Shown here: positions 45,133-53,343 of the stretch, piece by piece
How the letters are laid out: each line of letters opens with the position of its first letter
Numbering within the stretch: the first letter of the stretch is position 1
Assembly (NCBI GenBank): GCA_016932335.1
Contig: JAFGCZ010000015.1
Location: 61,367-125,366, forward strand
Source: Opitutales bacterium
GTDB taxonomy: Bacteria; Verrucomicrobiota; Verrucomicrobiia; Opitutales; Oceanipulchritudinaceae
Length of the DNA: 64,000 nucleotides
Direction of reading: 5' to 3'
Program-made: the position numbers and the translations under genes
Notes under the pieces: generated by a model
Told to the model about the DNA's origin: nothing
The model's database searches: none
The model's input: the letters and a program-made list of their open reading frames with translations, nothing else

Positions 45133-46701
45133 ATGAACAACGAGAACGTTTTTATCTACGATACTACCTTGCGTGACGGAACCCAGGGCGAAGGCATTTC
45201 TTTTTCCGTATCCGCAAAACTTAAGCTTGCCGAACGTCTAGACCAATTTGGGGCCGATTATATCGAAGGCGGCTGGCCCGGATCCAACCCCCGCGACATG
45301 GCCTTTTTTGAGGCGGTTAAATCCCTGGAGCTCAAGCATGCCAAGGTTGCCGCATTCGGCTCTACCCGCCGTGCCGGCGCTCAGGTAGAAAAGGACCCTC
45401 AGATTCAACTCCTGCTTGATGCGGAAACACCTGTGGTTACCATTTTCGGTAAAACCTGGCTCTTGCACGTTACCGATGTCATCAAGACCACGCCCGAAGA
45501 AAACCTTGCCATGATTGAGGACTCTGTCCGCTATCTCGTCGCACAGGGTAGAGAAGTTATTTATGACGCAGAACACTTCTTTGACGGTGCCGATGACAAT
45601 TTTGAGTATGCCATGGCCACCCTGCAGGCCGCCTGCAACGGTGGAGCAAAATTTTTGACCCTTTGTGATACCAACGGAGGAATGCTTGTTCCCCGCTTGG
45701 GCGAACTGACCCGTAAAGTGGTCGAGGCTTTTCCACAGTGCGGCGTTGGCATTCACTGCCATAACGACGGCGGAATGGGCGTGGCCCTTTCTCTTGCTGC
45801 TGTGGATGCCGGAGCCAACCTTGTTCAGGGAACCATCAATGGATACGGAGAGCGTACCGGTAATGCCAACCTGACCAGTATCATCCCTAACCTCAGCCTG
45901 AAAATGGGGCGCAAGCTCAACTGTGCCCCCAACCTGCACAATCTGCGCAAGCTTTCCACCGGATGCGACGATTTGGCCAATGTGCCCATGAACCCCAAAG
46001 AGCCATGGGTCGGTAAAAGTGCCTTCGCCCATAAGGGCGGCGTGCATGCCAATGCGGCGCAGAAAGTAGCCATCAGCTACGAGCATATCCGTCCCGAGCT
46101 TGTCGGCAACCGCCAGCGCATCCTCCTCTCCGATATGTCCGGTGGCAGCAGCGTTTCCATGAAGGCCAAGGAGATCGGGTTCGACCTTCCCGAAAAATCT
46201 CCGGAAATGCGCTCCTTCCTGCAGTTGCTCAAAGAACAGGAGTTCAAGGGCTACGAATACGAAAATGCCGACGCTTCTTTTGAGGTGCTCATCCGCCGCC
46301 ATTTCCATCAAAAAGCCGATGATTTTCATCTGGTCAGCTACCGTGTTATCACCGAAGTGGTTCGCGAAACCGGAGAGATCGTATCCGAGGCCGCCGTCAA
46401 GCTTACGGTCGGAGGCGATGTTACCCACACCGTTGCCGAATCCAGTGGCCCGGTGGGCGCTTTGGACCACGCCATGCGCAAGGCCCTGCTTCCTTTCTTC
46501 CCGGTTCTGGAGTCTGTTCGCTTGCTCGATTATAAAGTGCGAATCCTCGAGCGCGGTATGGGCACAGACGAAACCGTTCAGGTCCGTGTCCTTTCTTCCG
46601 ATGGGTCCGATTCCTGGTGGACCACCGGCGCCGGCGCCAATATTATCGAAGCCAGTTGGGAAGCCTTGAGGGATTCCTTCCTTTATAAGCTTGCCCGATG
46701 A
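45133..46701 (+). CDS. cimA: (R)-citramalate synthase
   Basis: The 522-residue product has the LeuA/CimA TIM barrel beginning IYDTTLRDGTQGEGISFS, with the metal- and substrate-binding TTLRDGTQ, and GIHCHNDGGMGVALSLA. It then shows the CimA-type VNGYGER-like INGYGERTGNANLTS and a C-terminal LeuA allosteric domain. The spacing FGADYIEGGWPGSNP is characteristic of the long CimA class, not 2-isopropylmalate synthase. It condenses pyruvate with acetyl-CoA, the threonine-independent route to isoleucine. The ATG at 45133 gives the normal length (about 520-530). Confidence 0.92.
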   Translation: MNNENVFIYDTTLRDGTQGEGISFSVSAKLKLAERLDQFGADYIEGGWPGSNPRDMAFFEAVKSLELKHAKVAAFGSTRRAGAQVEKDPQIQLLLDAETPVVTIFGKTWLLHVTDVIKTTPEENLAMIEDSVRYLVAQGREVIYDAEHFFDGADDNFEYAMATLQAACNGGAKFLTLCDTNGGMLVPRLGELTRKVVEAFPQCGVGIHCHNDGGMGVALSLAAVDAGANLVQGTINGYGERTGNANLTSIIPNLSLKMGRKLNCAPNLHNLRKLSTGCDDLANVPMNPKEPWVGKSAFAHKGGVHANAAQKVAISYEHIRPELVGNRQRILLSDMSGGSSVSMKAKEIGFDLPEKSPEMRSFLQLLKEQEFKGYEYENADASFEVLIRRHFHQKADDFHLVSYRVITEVVRETGEIVSEAAVKLTVGGDVTHTVAESSGPVGALDHAMRKALLPFFPVLESVRLLDYKVRILERGMGTDETVQVRVLSSDGSDSWWTTGAGANIIEASWEALRDSFLYKLAR

Positions 46702-46803
46702 GCAACACTTCCTTTTTTCTCGCTTTGAGAGGCACTAGGCTTGCCCTGTGCCTTCTTTTGGATCAAACTGATCTGAAATAGGCATAATTCATCACATTTC
46801 TGC

Positions 46804-48630
46804 ATGCAATCTCAGTATAAAGCCATCGACTTTGATAAGATAGAGAGCCCCGTCATGCGGTGCATTGGGAAGACCCTTTCGGCTCCTCTCAAAATCCCTC
46901 AACTCAACGATATTTATCACCGCTCTATGATAGACGAGTCCGGGGATAACTACTTCGTTCGTTGTTTGCGGGCTATGAACGTCACCTATTCGATTACCGA
47001 CGACGACCGCGACCGAATTCCCTTGGCCGGCCCTGTCATTGTCGTGGCCAATCATCCTTTTGGCGGTGTGGACGGCGTCATTCTAGGCTCCATCCTCTCC
47101 GAGGTTAGAGACGACACCAAGCTGCTCGTCAATTACCTGCTCAGTAATGTTGCCGGGTTGTTGCCTTGGGCTATTCAGGTGGATCCTTTTGGCAGCAAGA
47201 ATTCTGTCCGTTCCAATCTGGCTCCCATGCGGGATGCCATGAAACATTTAAAGCAGGGGCACCTTTTGGCCACCTTCCCTTCGGGGACTGTTTCCTACCT
47301 GCACCTGCGCAAACGCATTGTCACTGATCCTCTGTGGAATCCGAATACCGCAGGCCTTATCCGTCGTACAGGGGCCACCGTTCTTCCTATTTATTTCCAC
47401 GGAAGAAATAGTAATGCCTTCCAGGTGGGCGGCATGCTCCACCCCCGTCTGCGCACCGCCATGCTGCCACGCGAACTGGTGGCTATGGACGGAAAGTGCG
47501 TCAAGGTCAGTATCGGGAATCCCATCCCTGCTCAGAAACTGGACAAGTTTTCCGATGATACGGACCTCATGGAATTTCTTCGCATGAAGACCTACATCCT
47601 GAAAAACCGCGGTGTCCCCGCAAAGGGCAAAAAGGTCTCTTTCCCGAAAATTCAACGCCGTAAGCCCGTTACCGGAGAGGAAGCGATTATTGATCCTGTT
47701 CCTGTAGACCTCATGCTGCAGGATGTCAGTGCTTTGCCCGCAGAAACGGAGCTGGTTAAGCATGGCGAATTCAGTGTCTACGCTGCCAGTGCTCAGCAGA
47801 TCCCCAATGTCCTTAAAGAACTTGGACGCCTGCGTGAGATTACTTTCCGTGAGGTGGGTGAGGGGACCGGTAAATCCATCGATTTGGATGAATTTGACGA
47901 CTATTACTACCACCTCTTCATGTGGAATCACAAGGAGCAGGAGGTCGTCGGTGCCTACCGCCTTGGCCTCACCGACTGGATTCTTGAGAACAAGGGCAAA
48001 AAGGGCATTTATACCACAACGCTCTTCCGCTATAAGCACGGTGTGCTCAACCGTCTCTCTCCGGCCATCGAATTGGGGCGTTCCTTCATCCGCTCCAAAT
48101 ACCAGCGCAAGCACGTATCCCTTTCTCTGATTTGGCGAGGTATTGGTGCCTTTATTGCGCAAAACCCGAAATACCGTGTTTTGTTTGGCCCGGTCAGCAT
48201 CAGCCAGGACTACCACGCCATGTCCAAAGACCTCATTGTTCAGTTCTTTAAGGACAGCTCTGCCCAGCACGAGTACCACCGCAAGGTTAAGGCTAAGAAT
48301 CCTCCCAGACCGCGCACCCTCAGCAGAACCGATAAAAAGCGCCTGCAGTCGGCCATTAAGGATATTGAGGATATTTCCGCTCTCATTTCAGAGTTGGAAA
48401 CCGACCAGAAGGGCGTTCCCGTGCTCCTGCGTCAATACCTCAAGCTCAATGCCACAATGCTCAGCTTTAACATCGACCCGGATTTCCACAACAGTGTGGA
48501 CGGCCTTGTTCTTGTTGATTTGCTCAAAACCGATTCCAAGATTTTGACCCGCTTTATGGGTGAGGAAGGTGCAACCACTTTCTACCGCTGTCAGGAGTCT
48601 ATGGAGCTGGCCGAGCAATCCAACGGCTGA
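46804..48630 (+). CDS. Two-domain acyltransferase: PlsC-like plus GNAT (OlsF-like, ornithine/aminolipid synthesis)
   Basis: The 608-residue product has two parts. The N-terminal half is a PlsC-type acyltransferase with VANHPFGGVDG (His84 and Asp90, HX5D spacing) and FPSGTVSYL around residue 158. The C-terminal half (about 320-500) is a GNAT-like N-acyltransferase resembling OlsB (FSVYAAS, EVVGAYRLGL, AIELGRSFI, FGPVSISQDY). This layout is that of bifunctional OlsF enzymes, which build ornithine-type aminolipids. The amino-acid head group is not shown by the sequence. It ends exactly where the EVE gene on the opposite strand ends. Confidence 0.78.
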   Translation: MQSQYKAIDFDKIESPVMRCIGKTLSAPLKIPQLNDIYHRSMIDESGDNYFVRCLRAMNVTYSITDDDRDRIPLAGPVIVVANHPFGGVDGVILGSILSEVRDDTKLLVNYLLSNVAGLLPWAIQVDPFGSKNSVRSNLAPMRDAMKHLKQGHLLATFPSGTVSYLHLRKRIVTDPLWNPNTAGLIRRTGATVLPIYFHGRNSNAFQVGGMLHPRLRTAMLPRELVAMDGKCVKVSIGNPIPAQKLDKFSDDTDLMEFLRMKTYILKNRGVPAKGKKVSFPKIQRRKPVTGEEAIIDPVPVDLMLQDVSALPAETELVKHGEFSVYAASAQQIPNVLKELGRLREITFREVGEGTGKSIDLDEFDDYYYHLFMWNHKEQEVVGAYRLGLTDWILENKGKKGIYTTTLFRYKHGVLNRLSPAIELGRSFIRSKYQRKHVSLSLIWRGIGAFIAQNPKYRVLFGPVSISQDYHAMSKDLIVQFFKDSSAQHEYHRKVKAKNPPRPRTLSRTDKKRLQSAIKDIEDISALISELETDQKGVPVLLRQYLKLNATMLSFNIDPDFHNSVDGLVLVDLLKTDSKILTRFMGEEGATTFYRCQESMELAEQSNG

Positions 48631-49095
48631 TCAGAGTCCGCCGAGTTTGCAGACCAGCTCAAAGTGCTTTTTCTCTACCGGCTGTATGGAGAGGCGTTGA
48701 CCGCGCTGCACGACTTTCATTTCCGAAAGCTCCGGCGTTTCTTTGATTTGCCTGAGGCTCACCGGTTGTTTGAAGTCTGCTTTGTAGCGCACATCCACCA
48801 GTACCCAGCGCGGATTCTCCGGCGTGGCCTTGGGGTCGTAATACTTGGATGTGGAGTCCTGTGCCGTGGCATCGGGGTAGGGTACACTGGCAACTTCCGC
48901 CAACCCCACAATTCCGGCCTCATCACTGCGGGAGTGGTAGAACAGCACCGCATCTCCCGGCCTCATCTGATCACGCATAAAGTTTCTGGCTTGGTAATTG
49001 CGGATTCCGTCCCAGGGCTCGGTTTGTTTCGGGCGGCTCTTCAGGTCTTCAAATGAAAATACGTTGGGTTCGGTTTTCATCAGCCAGTACTGCAT
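48631..49095 (-). CDS. EVE-domain protein
   Basis: The 154-residue product consists of one EVE domain: YWLMKTEPNVFSFEDL at the N terminus, WDGIRNYQARNFMRD, GDAVLFYHSRSDEAGIVGLAEV and YYDPKATPENPRW. The fold is related to PUA/YTH domains and is thought to bind modified bases in DNA or RNA. It is close to thymocyte nuclear protein 1 homologues in bacteria. The ATG at 49095 is preferred; a later one at 49080 is possible. No restriction system accompanies it. Confidence 0.88.
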   Translation of the reverse strand: MQYWLMKTEPNVFSFEDLKSRPKQTEPWDGIRNYQARNFMRDQMRPGDAVLFYHSRSDEAGIVGLAEVASVPYPDATAQDSTSKYYDPKATPENPRWVLVDVRYKADFKQPVSLRQIKETPELSEMKVVQRGQRLSIQPVEKKHFELVCKLGGL

Positions 49096-49256
49096 ACCAT
49101 AAACATGTACCGCTTTCCGCTGAAAGCCACTGAAAAACACCTTTTCCTTCACTGTATCTTTCCTCTGCCATATTTTGCTTGAGTCTTTTGGGGTTTACGC
49201 ATTTTCTGGCTCCTTACGTTTAAGAGGGCTTCTTTTTTTGAGAGCCTCTTTTTTAG

Positions 49257-49340
49257 GCCCGGATGGCGGAATTGGCAGACGCTGAGGACTTAAAATCCTT
49301 TGTTCGAAAGAACGTGTGGGTTCAAGCCCCACTCCGGGTA
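49257..49340 (+). tRNA. tRNA-Leu, anticodon TAA
   Basis: An 84-nt class II tRNA. Acceptor arms GCCCGGA (49257-49263) and TCCGGGT (49333-49339) pair, followed by discriminator A at 49340. The anticodon stem (49284-49288 with 49296-49300) encloses TAA at 49291-49293. A variable arm and a T arm with GTTCAAGCC follow. CCA is not encoded. A hairpin with a U-tract (49222-49250) lies just upstream without an obvious gene to terminate. Confidence 0.95.
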
Positions 49341-49403
49341 CTTTTAGGAATCCAGTAAACCGCATTGGATTCTTCTGGCCTTCAATTCCATCCATCAGAT
49401 TCC

Positions 49404-50816
49404 ATGAACATTGTTTGTTCCTCTAAGAAGATCGCTAATCTGACACAGATTATCTTCGTTTATAAAACGGATGCCGCCGAAGTCGTTCCCGGAATTCATC
49501 TCAAAGAGTTCGATGCTTCCGCCAACCACACACTTTTGCTGCACGAAAAAACCGCGGCCAAGCTTTATGTCGGCCTGGGCAGCGAAGCTTCCGTCACAGA
49601 GTTGACCGTGCGCAATGCCCTGGGCACCGCCGTGCGTAAACTCCAGTCTGTCGGTATTTCCGAAGCTCAATGGGAAGTCGGCGCCTATAAGCCCTTCCTC
49701 ACCGGAGCCATCGATGCCGCCATCGTTGCGTCCTACGAGTTCGACTGCTACAAACCGGAAACATCCCGGCGTATTCCTTTTGCCCAACTGACGCTGCTTG
49801 GCAAAGACCTCGAAACAGAGGACGTTCAGACCGCTGTGGCTCAGGGAATGATTTACGGCGACGCCGTAAACCTTGTCCGCCGTATCGGCAACGAGCCGGG
49901 CAATGTTTGCACTCCGGAATATATTGCCGAGCAGGCTCAGGCTCTGGCTGCTATGCACGACCTCAATTGCGAGATCTTTAAGAAGAAAGAGCTCAAAGAA
50001 AAAGGCTTTGAAGCCATCCTTGCTGTCGGTGGTGGTTCTGTGAATGCTCCACGCCTTATCACCCTGCAGTATGAATACGATGAGAAGGCTCCCACTGTGG
50101 CCATCGTCGGCAAAGCCATTACGTTCGATTCCGGCGGTATCTCCATCAAACCTGCTGCCACGATGGAGGAGATGAAATGGGATAAAATGGGCGGTGTTGG
50201 TGTGCTTGGTATTATGGATATCGTGGCCCGCCTCAAGTTGCCCGTAAACGTTGTCGGAATTATCTGCAGTGCAGAGAATATGCCCGGCGGTGAATCCTAC
50301 CGCCCCGGAGACATCATCAAGACATACAGCGGCAAAACGGTTGAAGTCATCAATACCGATGCCGAAGGGCGTATGGTCCTGTGCGATGGCCTGGCCTATG
50401 CCGTAGATAAATTCGCTCCCGACTGTGTTATGGATATGGCTACGCTGACCGGCGCCTGCTGTGTGGCCCTTGGCCTGCGCCGTACCGGTGTCTTCTCTAC
50501 CGATTCCAAGGCCTCCCATAAATTGCACACCATCGGAGAACGCACCGGAGACCGTTGCTGGAGCCTGCCTATGGGCGAAGAATACCTCGACGCCATGAAA
50601 GGGCATTATACCGACTTGATCAACTCCGCCTCATCCCGTTATGGTAGCGCATCCTTTGCTGCCAGCTTCCTCAACGAATTTGTCGGGCAGACTCCGCACA
50701 TCCATCTGGATATTGCCGGCACCGGCTGGTTGCTTGATACCGAGCCTTATCTGGCCAAAGGGGCTACCGGTGCCGGGGTTCGCCTGGTCGCTGAGTTCCT
50801 CAAAGACTATCACTGA
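49404..50816 (+). CDS. pepA: Leucyl aminopeptidase (M17 family)
   Basis: The 470-residue product has the M17 metal- and substrate-binding motifs VGKAITFDSGGISIKP and, near residue 317, NTDAEGRMVLCDGLAYA, with YRPGDIIKTYSGKTVEV between them. LTGACCVALG follows. It removes N-terminal residues from peptides using two metal ions, and works as a cytoplasmic hexamer. In E. coli PepA also binds DNA; that role is not predicted here. The ATG at 49404 lies 64 bp after tRNA-Leu. It is followed by a strong terminator. Confidence 0.93.
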   Translation: MNIVCSSKKIANLTQIIFVYKTDAAEVVPGIHLKEFDASANHTLLLHEKTAAKLYVGLGSEASVTELTVRNALGTAVRKLQSVGISEAQWEVGAYKPFLTGAIDAAIVASYEFDCYKPETSRRIPFAQLTLLGKDLETEDVQTAVAQGMIYGDAVNLVRRIGNEPGNVCTPEYIAEQAQALAAMHDLNCEIFKKKELKEKGFEAILAVGGGSVNAPRLITLQYEYDEKAPTVAIVGKAITFDSGGISIKPAATMEEMKWDKMGGVGVLGIMDIVARLKLPVNVVGIICSAENMPGGESYRPGDIIKTYSGKTVEVINTDAEGRMVLCDGLAYAVDKFAPDCVMDMATLTGACCVALGLRRTGVFSTDSKASHKLHTIGERTGDRCWSLPMGEEYLDAMKGHYTDLINSASSRYGSASFAASFLNEFVGQTPHIHLDIAGTGWLLDTEPYLAKGATGAGVRLVAEFLKDYH

Positions 50817-50825
50817 TTGCTTTTC

Positions 50826-50854
50826 AGCCCGGGATTTACCTCCCGGGCTTTTTT
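50826..50854 (+). terminator. Intrinsic terminator after pepA
   Basis: An 8-bp G+C-rich stem (50826-50833 with 50842-50849), loop ATTTACCT and a six-T tract. Confidence 0.92.
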
Positions 50855-50934
50855 GTGCCTCAAGATAATTTTTTGTCTTTTTAATAGACAAAATACTGCC
50901 AATAAGATAGGCCTGTCGCTTCATTTTTCAGAAC

Positions 50935-52557
50935 ATGCTCGATACCTTACTGAGTAATCCTTTCATCGTCCTCTTTTCCGCCATTGGGATTGGCCTGGCT
51001 CTTGGCCGTATTTCCATCGGTGGCCTCAACCTGGGCTCTTCCGGGGTCCTTTTTATTGCCATCATCATTGGCCATTTCGGTTATGCGGTCCCGGATCATA
51101 TCGGAACTTTTGGTCTGGTGCTCTTTGTCTACTGTGTGGGTGTGGGGGCCGGCGGTCGTTTCTTCAGTGCGCTGGCCCGTCAGGGCAGCAAACTAGCCTT
51201 GCTGAGTATCATTGTCGTTGCCATAGGCGCCGCCACAACATACGCCGGTGCCCGCTTGTTGCACATCCCCGCCGATATCTCCGTCGGCATTTTTGCCGGC
51301 AGCATGACCAGTACGCCGGCGTTGGCCGCCGCTACAGATTTTCTTAAAGAGCAGGGGGATAATGTCTCCATCGGATACGGAATTGCCTATCCCTTCGGTG
51401 TTATTGGGGTGGTTCTCTTCGTCCAGTTACTACCACGCCTGATGCGGCTGGACTTGGATGCTGTGGCCAAGAAAATGGAGGAAAGCGAACCCCACATTAG
51501 CCCTATCGTCACTACCACCATTGTCATCACCAACCCCAATATTGTCGGAAAGGTCATTGATGAGTGCGATATTCTCTCGCCTTTTGCCTGCCGTATAACG
51601 CGCATTGTCAAAGACAAGCGCCTGGTCCCTCTTTCTTATGACGATCAATTTGCGTTGGGACAGCGCGTACTCATTGTCGGGCGCGAGAATCAGATCAAGA
51701 CCGCGATCGAAGTCATTGGCGAAGTCGCTCCGGGAGAGGAACAGCAGGTATATATCGATACAGACAGAGAGCGCCGCCAGCTCATTGTCATGAACAATTC
51801 CTTCAAAGGCAAAACCTTGCGGGAACTCAAACTCTTGAAGCGTTATAACACCACGGTCTCCCGTGTCCTGCGCCTCGGGTTTACTTTTGTCCCCAGTATG
51901 GATACCGAAATCGACCGCAACGACGTCCTTACTGTGGTTGGGCGCGAGGCAGATTTAAAGCGTCTGGAAAAAGATATCGGGCACCACCACAACCGTTTTG
52001 ACGAGACGGACCTCTTCTCCTTGGGGGCCGGGTTAGTCCTTGGCGTTATTGTCGGCATTTTTCAGGTCACACCTCCGGGAATGAATCCCATGTCTCTGGG
52101 GCTCGCTGGTGGGCCTTTGATCGTGGGCCTTATCCTAGGGCATTTCGGACGTGTTGGGCCCATTGTGGCCCATATTCCGCGTCCAACGCGTATGTTCCTG
52201 CAGGAGTTCGGACTGGTGCTCTTTCTTGCCGATGCCGGTATCAAAGGCGGTCGCTCCATTTTGGAAACCATTCAGGCTTATGGGCTGGAAATCTTTCTCA
52301 TGGGGGCTTGTTGTACCATTCTCCCCTTGATCGTATCCTTCTCAATTGCCCGCTACCTCCTGAAATTGAACATTTTGGAAACTCTCGGCGGTATTTGCGG
52401 CGGTATGACATCTACTCCGGCACTGGGAGCATTGACGGCTAAAACAGATTCGCAGTTCCCCGTCATCAGCTATGCGACCGCATACCCCGTCGCCATGATT
52501 CTCATGACAGTCTTTGCCAAACTGATCATTCAGTTGATTGGTTTTCCCTCGCCTTAG
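50935..52557 (+). CDS. AspT/YidE-family transporter with two TrkA-C domains
   Basis: The 540-residue product has the internal-repeat architecture of the AspT/YidE/YbjL duplication family. An N-terminal membrane half of about five segments contains SMTSTPALAAATDFL, and a central soluble region holds two RCK_C/TrkA-C-like domains (about residues 195-360). A C-terminal membrane half repeats the GGMTSTPALGALTAKT motif. The only characterised relative is an aspartate:alanine exchanger; the substrate here is unknown. It converges on exonuclease III with a four-base overlap. Confidence 0.85.
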   Translation: MLDTLLSNPFIVLFSAIGIGLALGRISIGGLNLGSSGVLFIAIIIGHFGYAVPDHIGTFGLVLFVYCVGVGAGGRFFSALARQGSKLALLSIIVVAIGAATTYAGARLLHIPADISVGIFAGSMTSTPALAAATDFLKEQGDNVSIGYGIAYPFGVIGVVLFVQLLPRLMRLDLDAVAKKMEESEPHISPIVTTTIVITNPNIVGKVIDECDILSPFACRITRIVKDKRLVPLSYDDQFALGQRVLIVGRENQIKTAIEVIGEVAPGEEQQVYIDTDRERRQLIVMNNSFKGKTLRELKLLKRYNTTVSRVLRLGFTFVPSMDTEIDRNDVLTVVGREADLKRLEKDIGHHHNRFDETDLFSLGAGLVLGVIVGIFQVTPPGMNPMSLGLAGGPLIVGLILGHFGRVGPIVAHIPRPTRMFLQEFGLVLFLADAGIKGGRSILETIQAYGLEIFLMGACCTILPLIVSFSIARYLLKLNILETLGGICGGMTSTPALGALTAKTDSQFPVISYATAYPVAMILMTVFAKLIIQLIGFPSP

Positions 52558-53312
52558 TCTATTTCCAGGCCTACGGGGCAGTGGTCCGATCCTGTTACCT
52601 CCGGCAAAATAAAGGCATTGGAGAGGCGCTCTTCCATCGCTTTCGAGGCAATAAAGTAGTCAATTCTCCATCCGATATTGCGTTGGCGCGCACCGGCCCG
52701 GTAGCTCCACCAGCTGTAATGTCCGCCCTCCGAGTTAAATACGCGGAAGGTGTCGATGAATCCGGCATCTACCAGATTTTGGAAGCCGCGCCGCTCCTCA
52801 TCGGTAAAACCGGCATTGCCCACATTTTCTTTCGGGCGGGCCAGATCCATTTCCTTATGGGCAACATTCAAGTCTCCACAGGCAACTACGGGTTTGCTTG
52901 CCTCCAACGCTTTCAGATGCTGCAGAAAACGGGGATCCCATTCCTTCTCCCGATATTCCAGTCGGGCCAGGTCTGCCTTGGCATTGGGGGTGTAGACGGT
53001 TACCAGAAAGAAATCCTCGAACTCCGCAGTAATCACCCGGCCCTCAGTGTCATATTCCGGATCGCCCATGCCGAAAGATACATTTAGCGGGGCTTTACGC
53101 GTAATCAGCGCGGTGCCCGAATACCCCCTGCGTTCAGCCGGATACCAGTGGAACTGATACCCTTCCGGCCAATCCACATCGGGGATCTGGTCTACCGTGG
53201 CTTTGATTTCCTGCAGGCAGTAAACGTCAGCTTGTGTGGCTTTCATAAAGTCGAGAAAGCCTTTGTTCAAACACGCGCGAATACCGTTTACGTTCCAGGA
53301 AATTAACTTCAT
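52554..53312 (-). CDS. xth: Exodeoxyribonuclease III
   Basis: The 252-residue endonuclease/exonuclease/phosphatase fold protein starts MKLISWNVNGIRACLNKGF. It has the catalytic QEIKA, ACGDLNVAHKEMDLARP, RIDYFIASK and the final TGSDHCPVGLEID, which holds the Asp-His pair. These are the AP-endonuclease active-site residues. It cleaves abasic sites and removes 3'-blocking groups in base-excision repair; the sequence is nearest the ExoA type. It converges on the AspT-type gene. Confidence 0.95.
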   Translation of the reverse strand: MKLISWNVNGIRACLNKGFLDFMKATQADVYCLQEIKATVDQIPDVDWPEGYQFHWYPAERRGYSGTALITRKAPLNVSFGMGDPEYDTEGRVITAEFEDFFLVTVYTPNAKADLARLEYREKEWDPRFLQHLKALEASKPVVACGDLNVAHKEMDLARPKENVGNAGFTDEERRGFQNLVDAGFIDTFRVFNSEGGHYSWWSYRAGARQRNIGWRIDYFIASKAMEERLSNAFILPEVTGSDHCPVGLEID

Positions 53313-53343
53313 CCCTCAAGAGGTAGTGCTCCTTTGGAAAGAC

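Noticed and set aside
45238..46470. 410-codon open frame antisense to cimA
   Set aside because: Shadow of cimA; no domain recognised.
49222..49250. Hairpin with U-tract just before tRNA-Leu
   Set aside because: It looks like a terminator on the plus strand, but no plus-strand gene ends there, so it is noted only in the tRNA entry.
49195..49395. Minus-strand frame of 66 codons reading VGLEPTRSFEQRILSPQRL
   Set aside because: It is the antisense reading of tRNA-Leu, a well-known spurious protein that appears in many databases.
49395..50606. 403-codon open frame antisense to pepA
   Set aside because: Shadow of pepA; no domain recognised.
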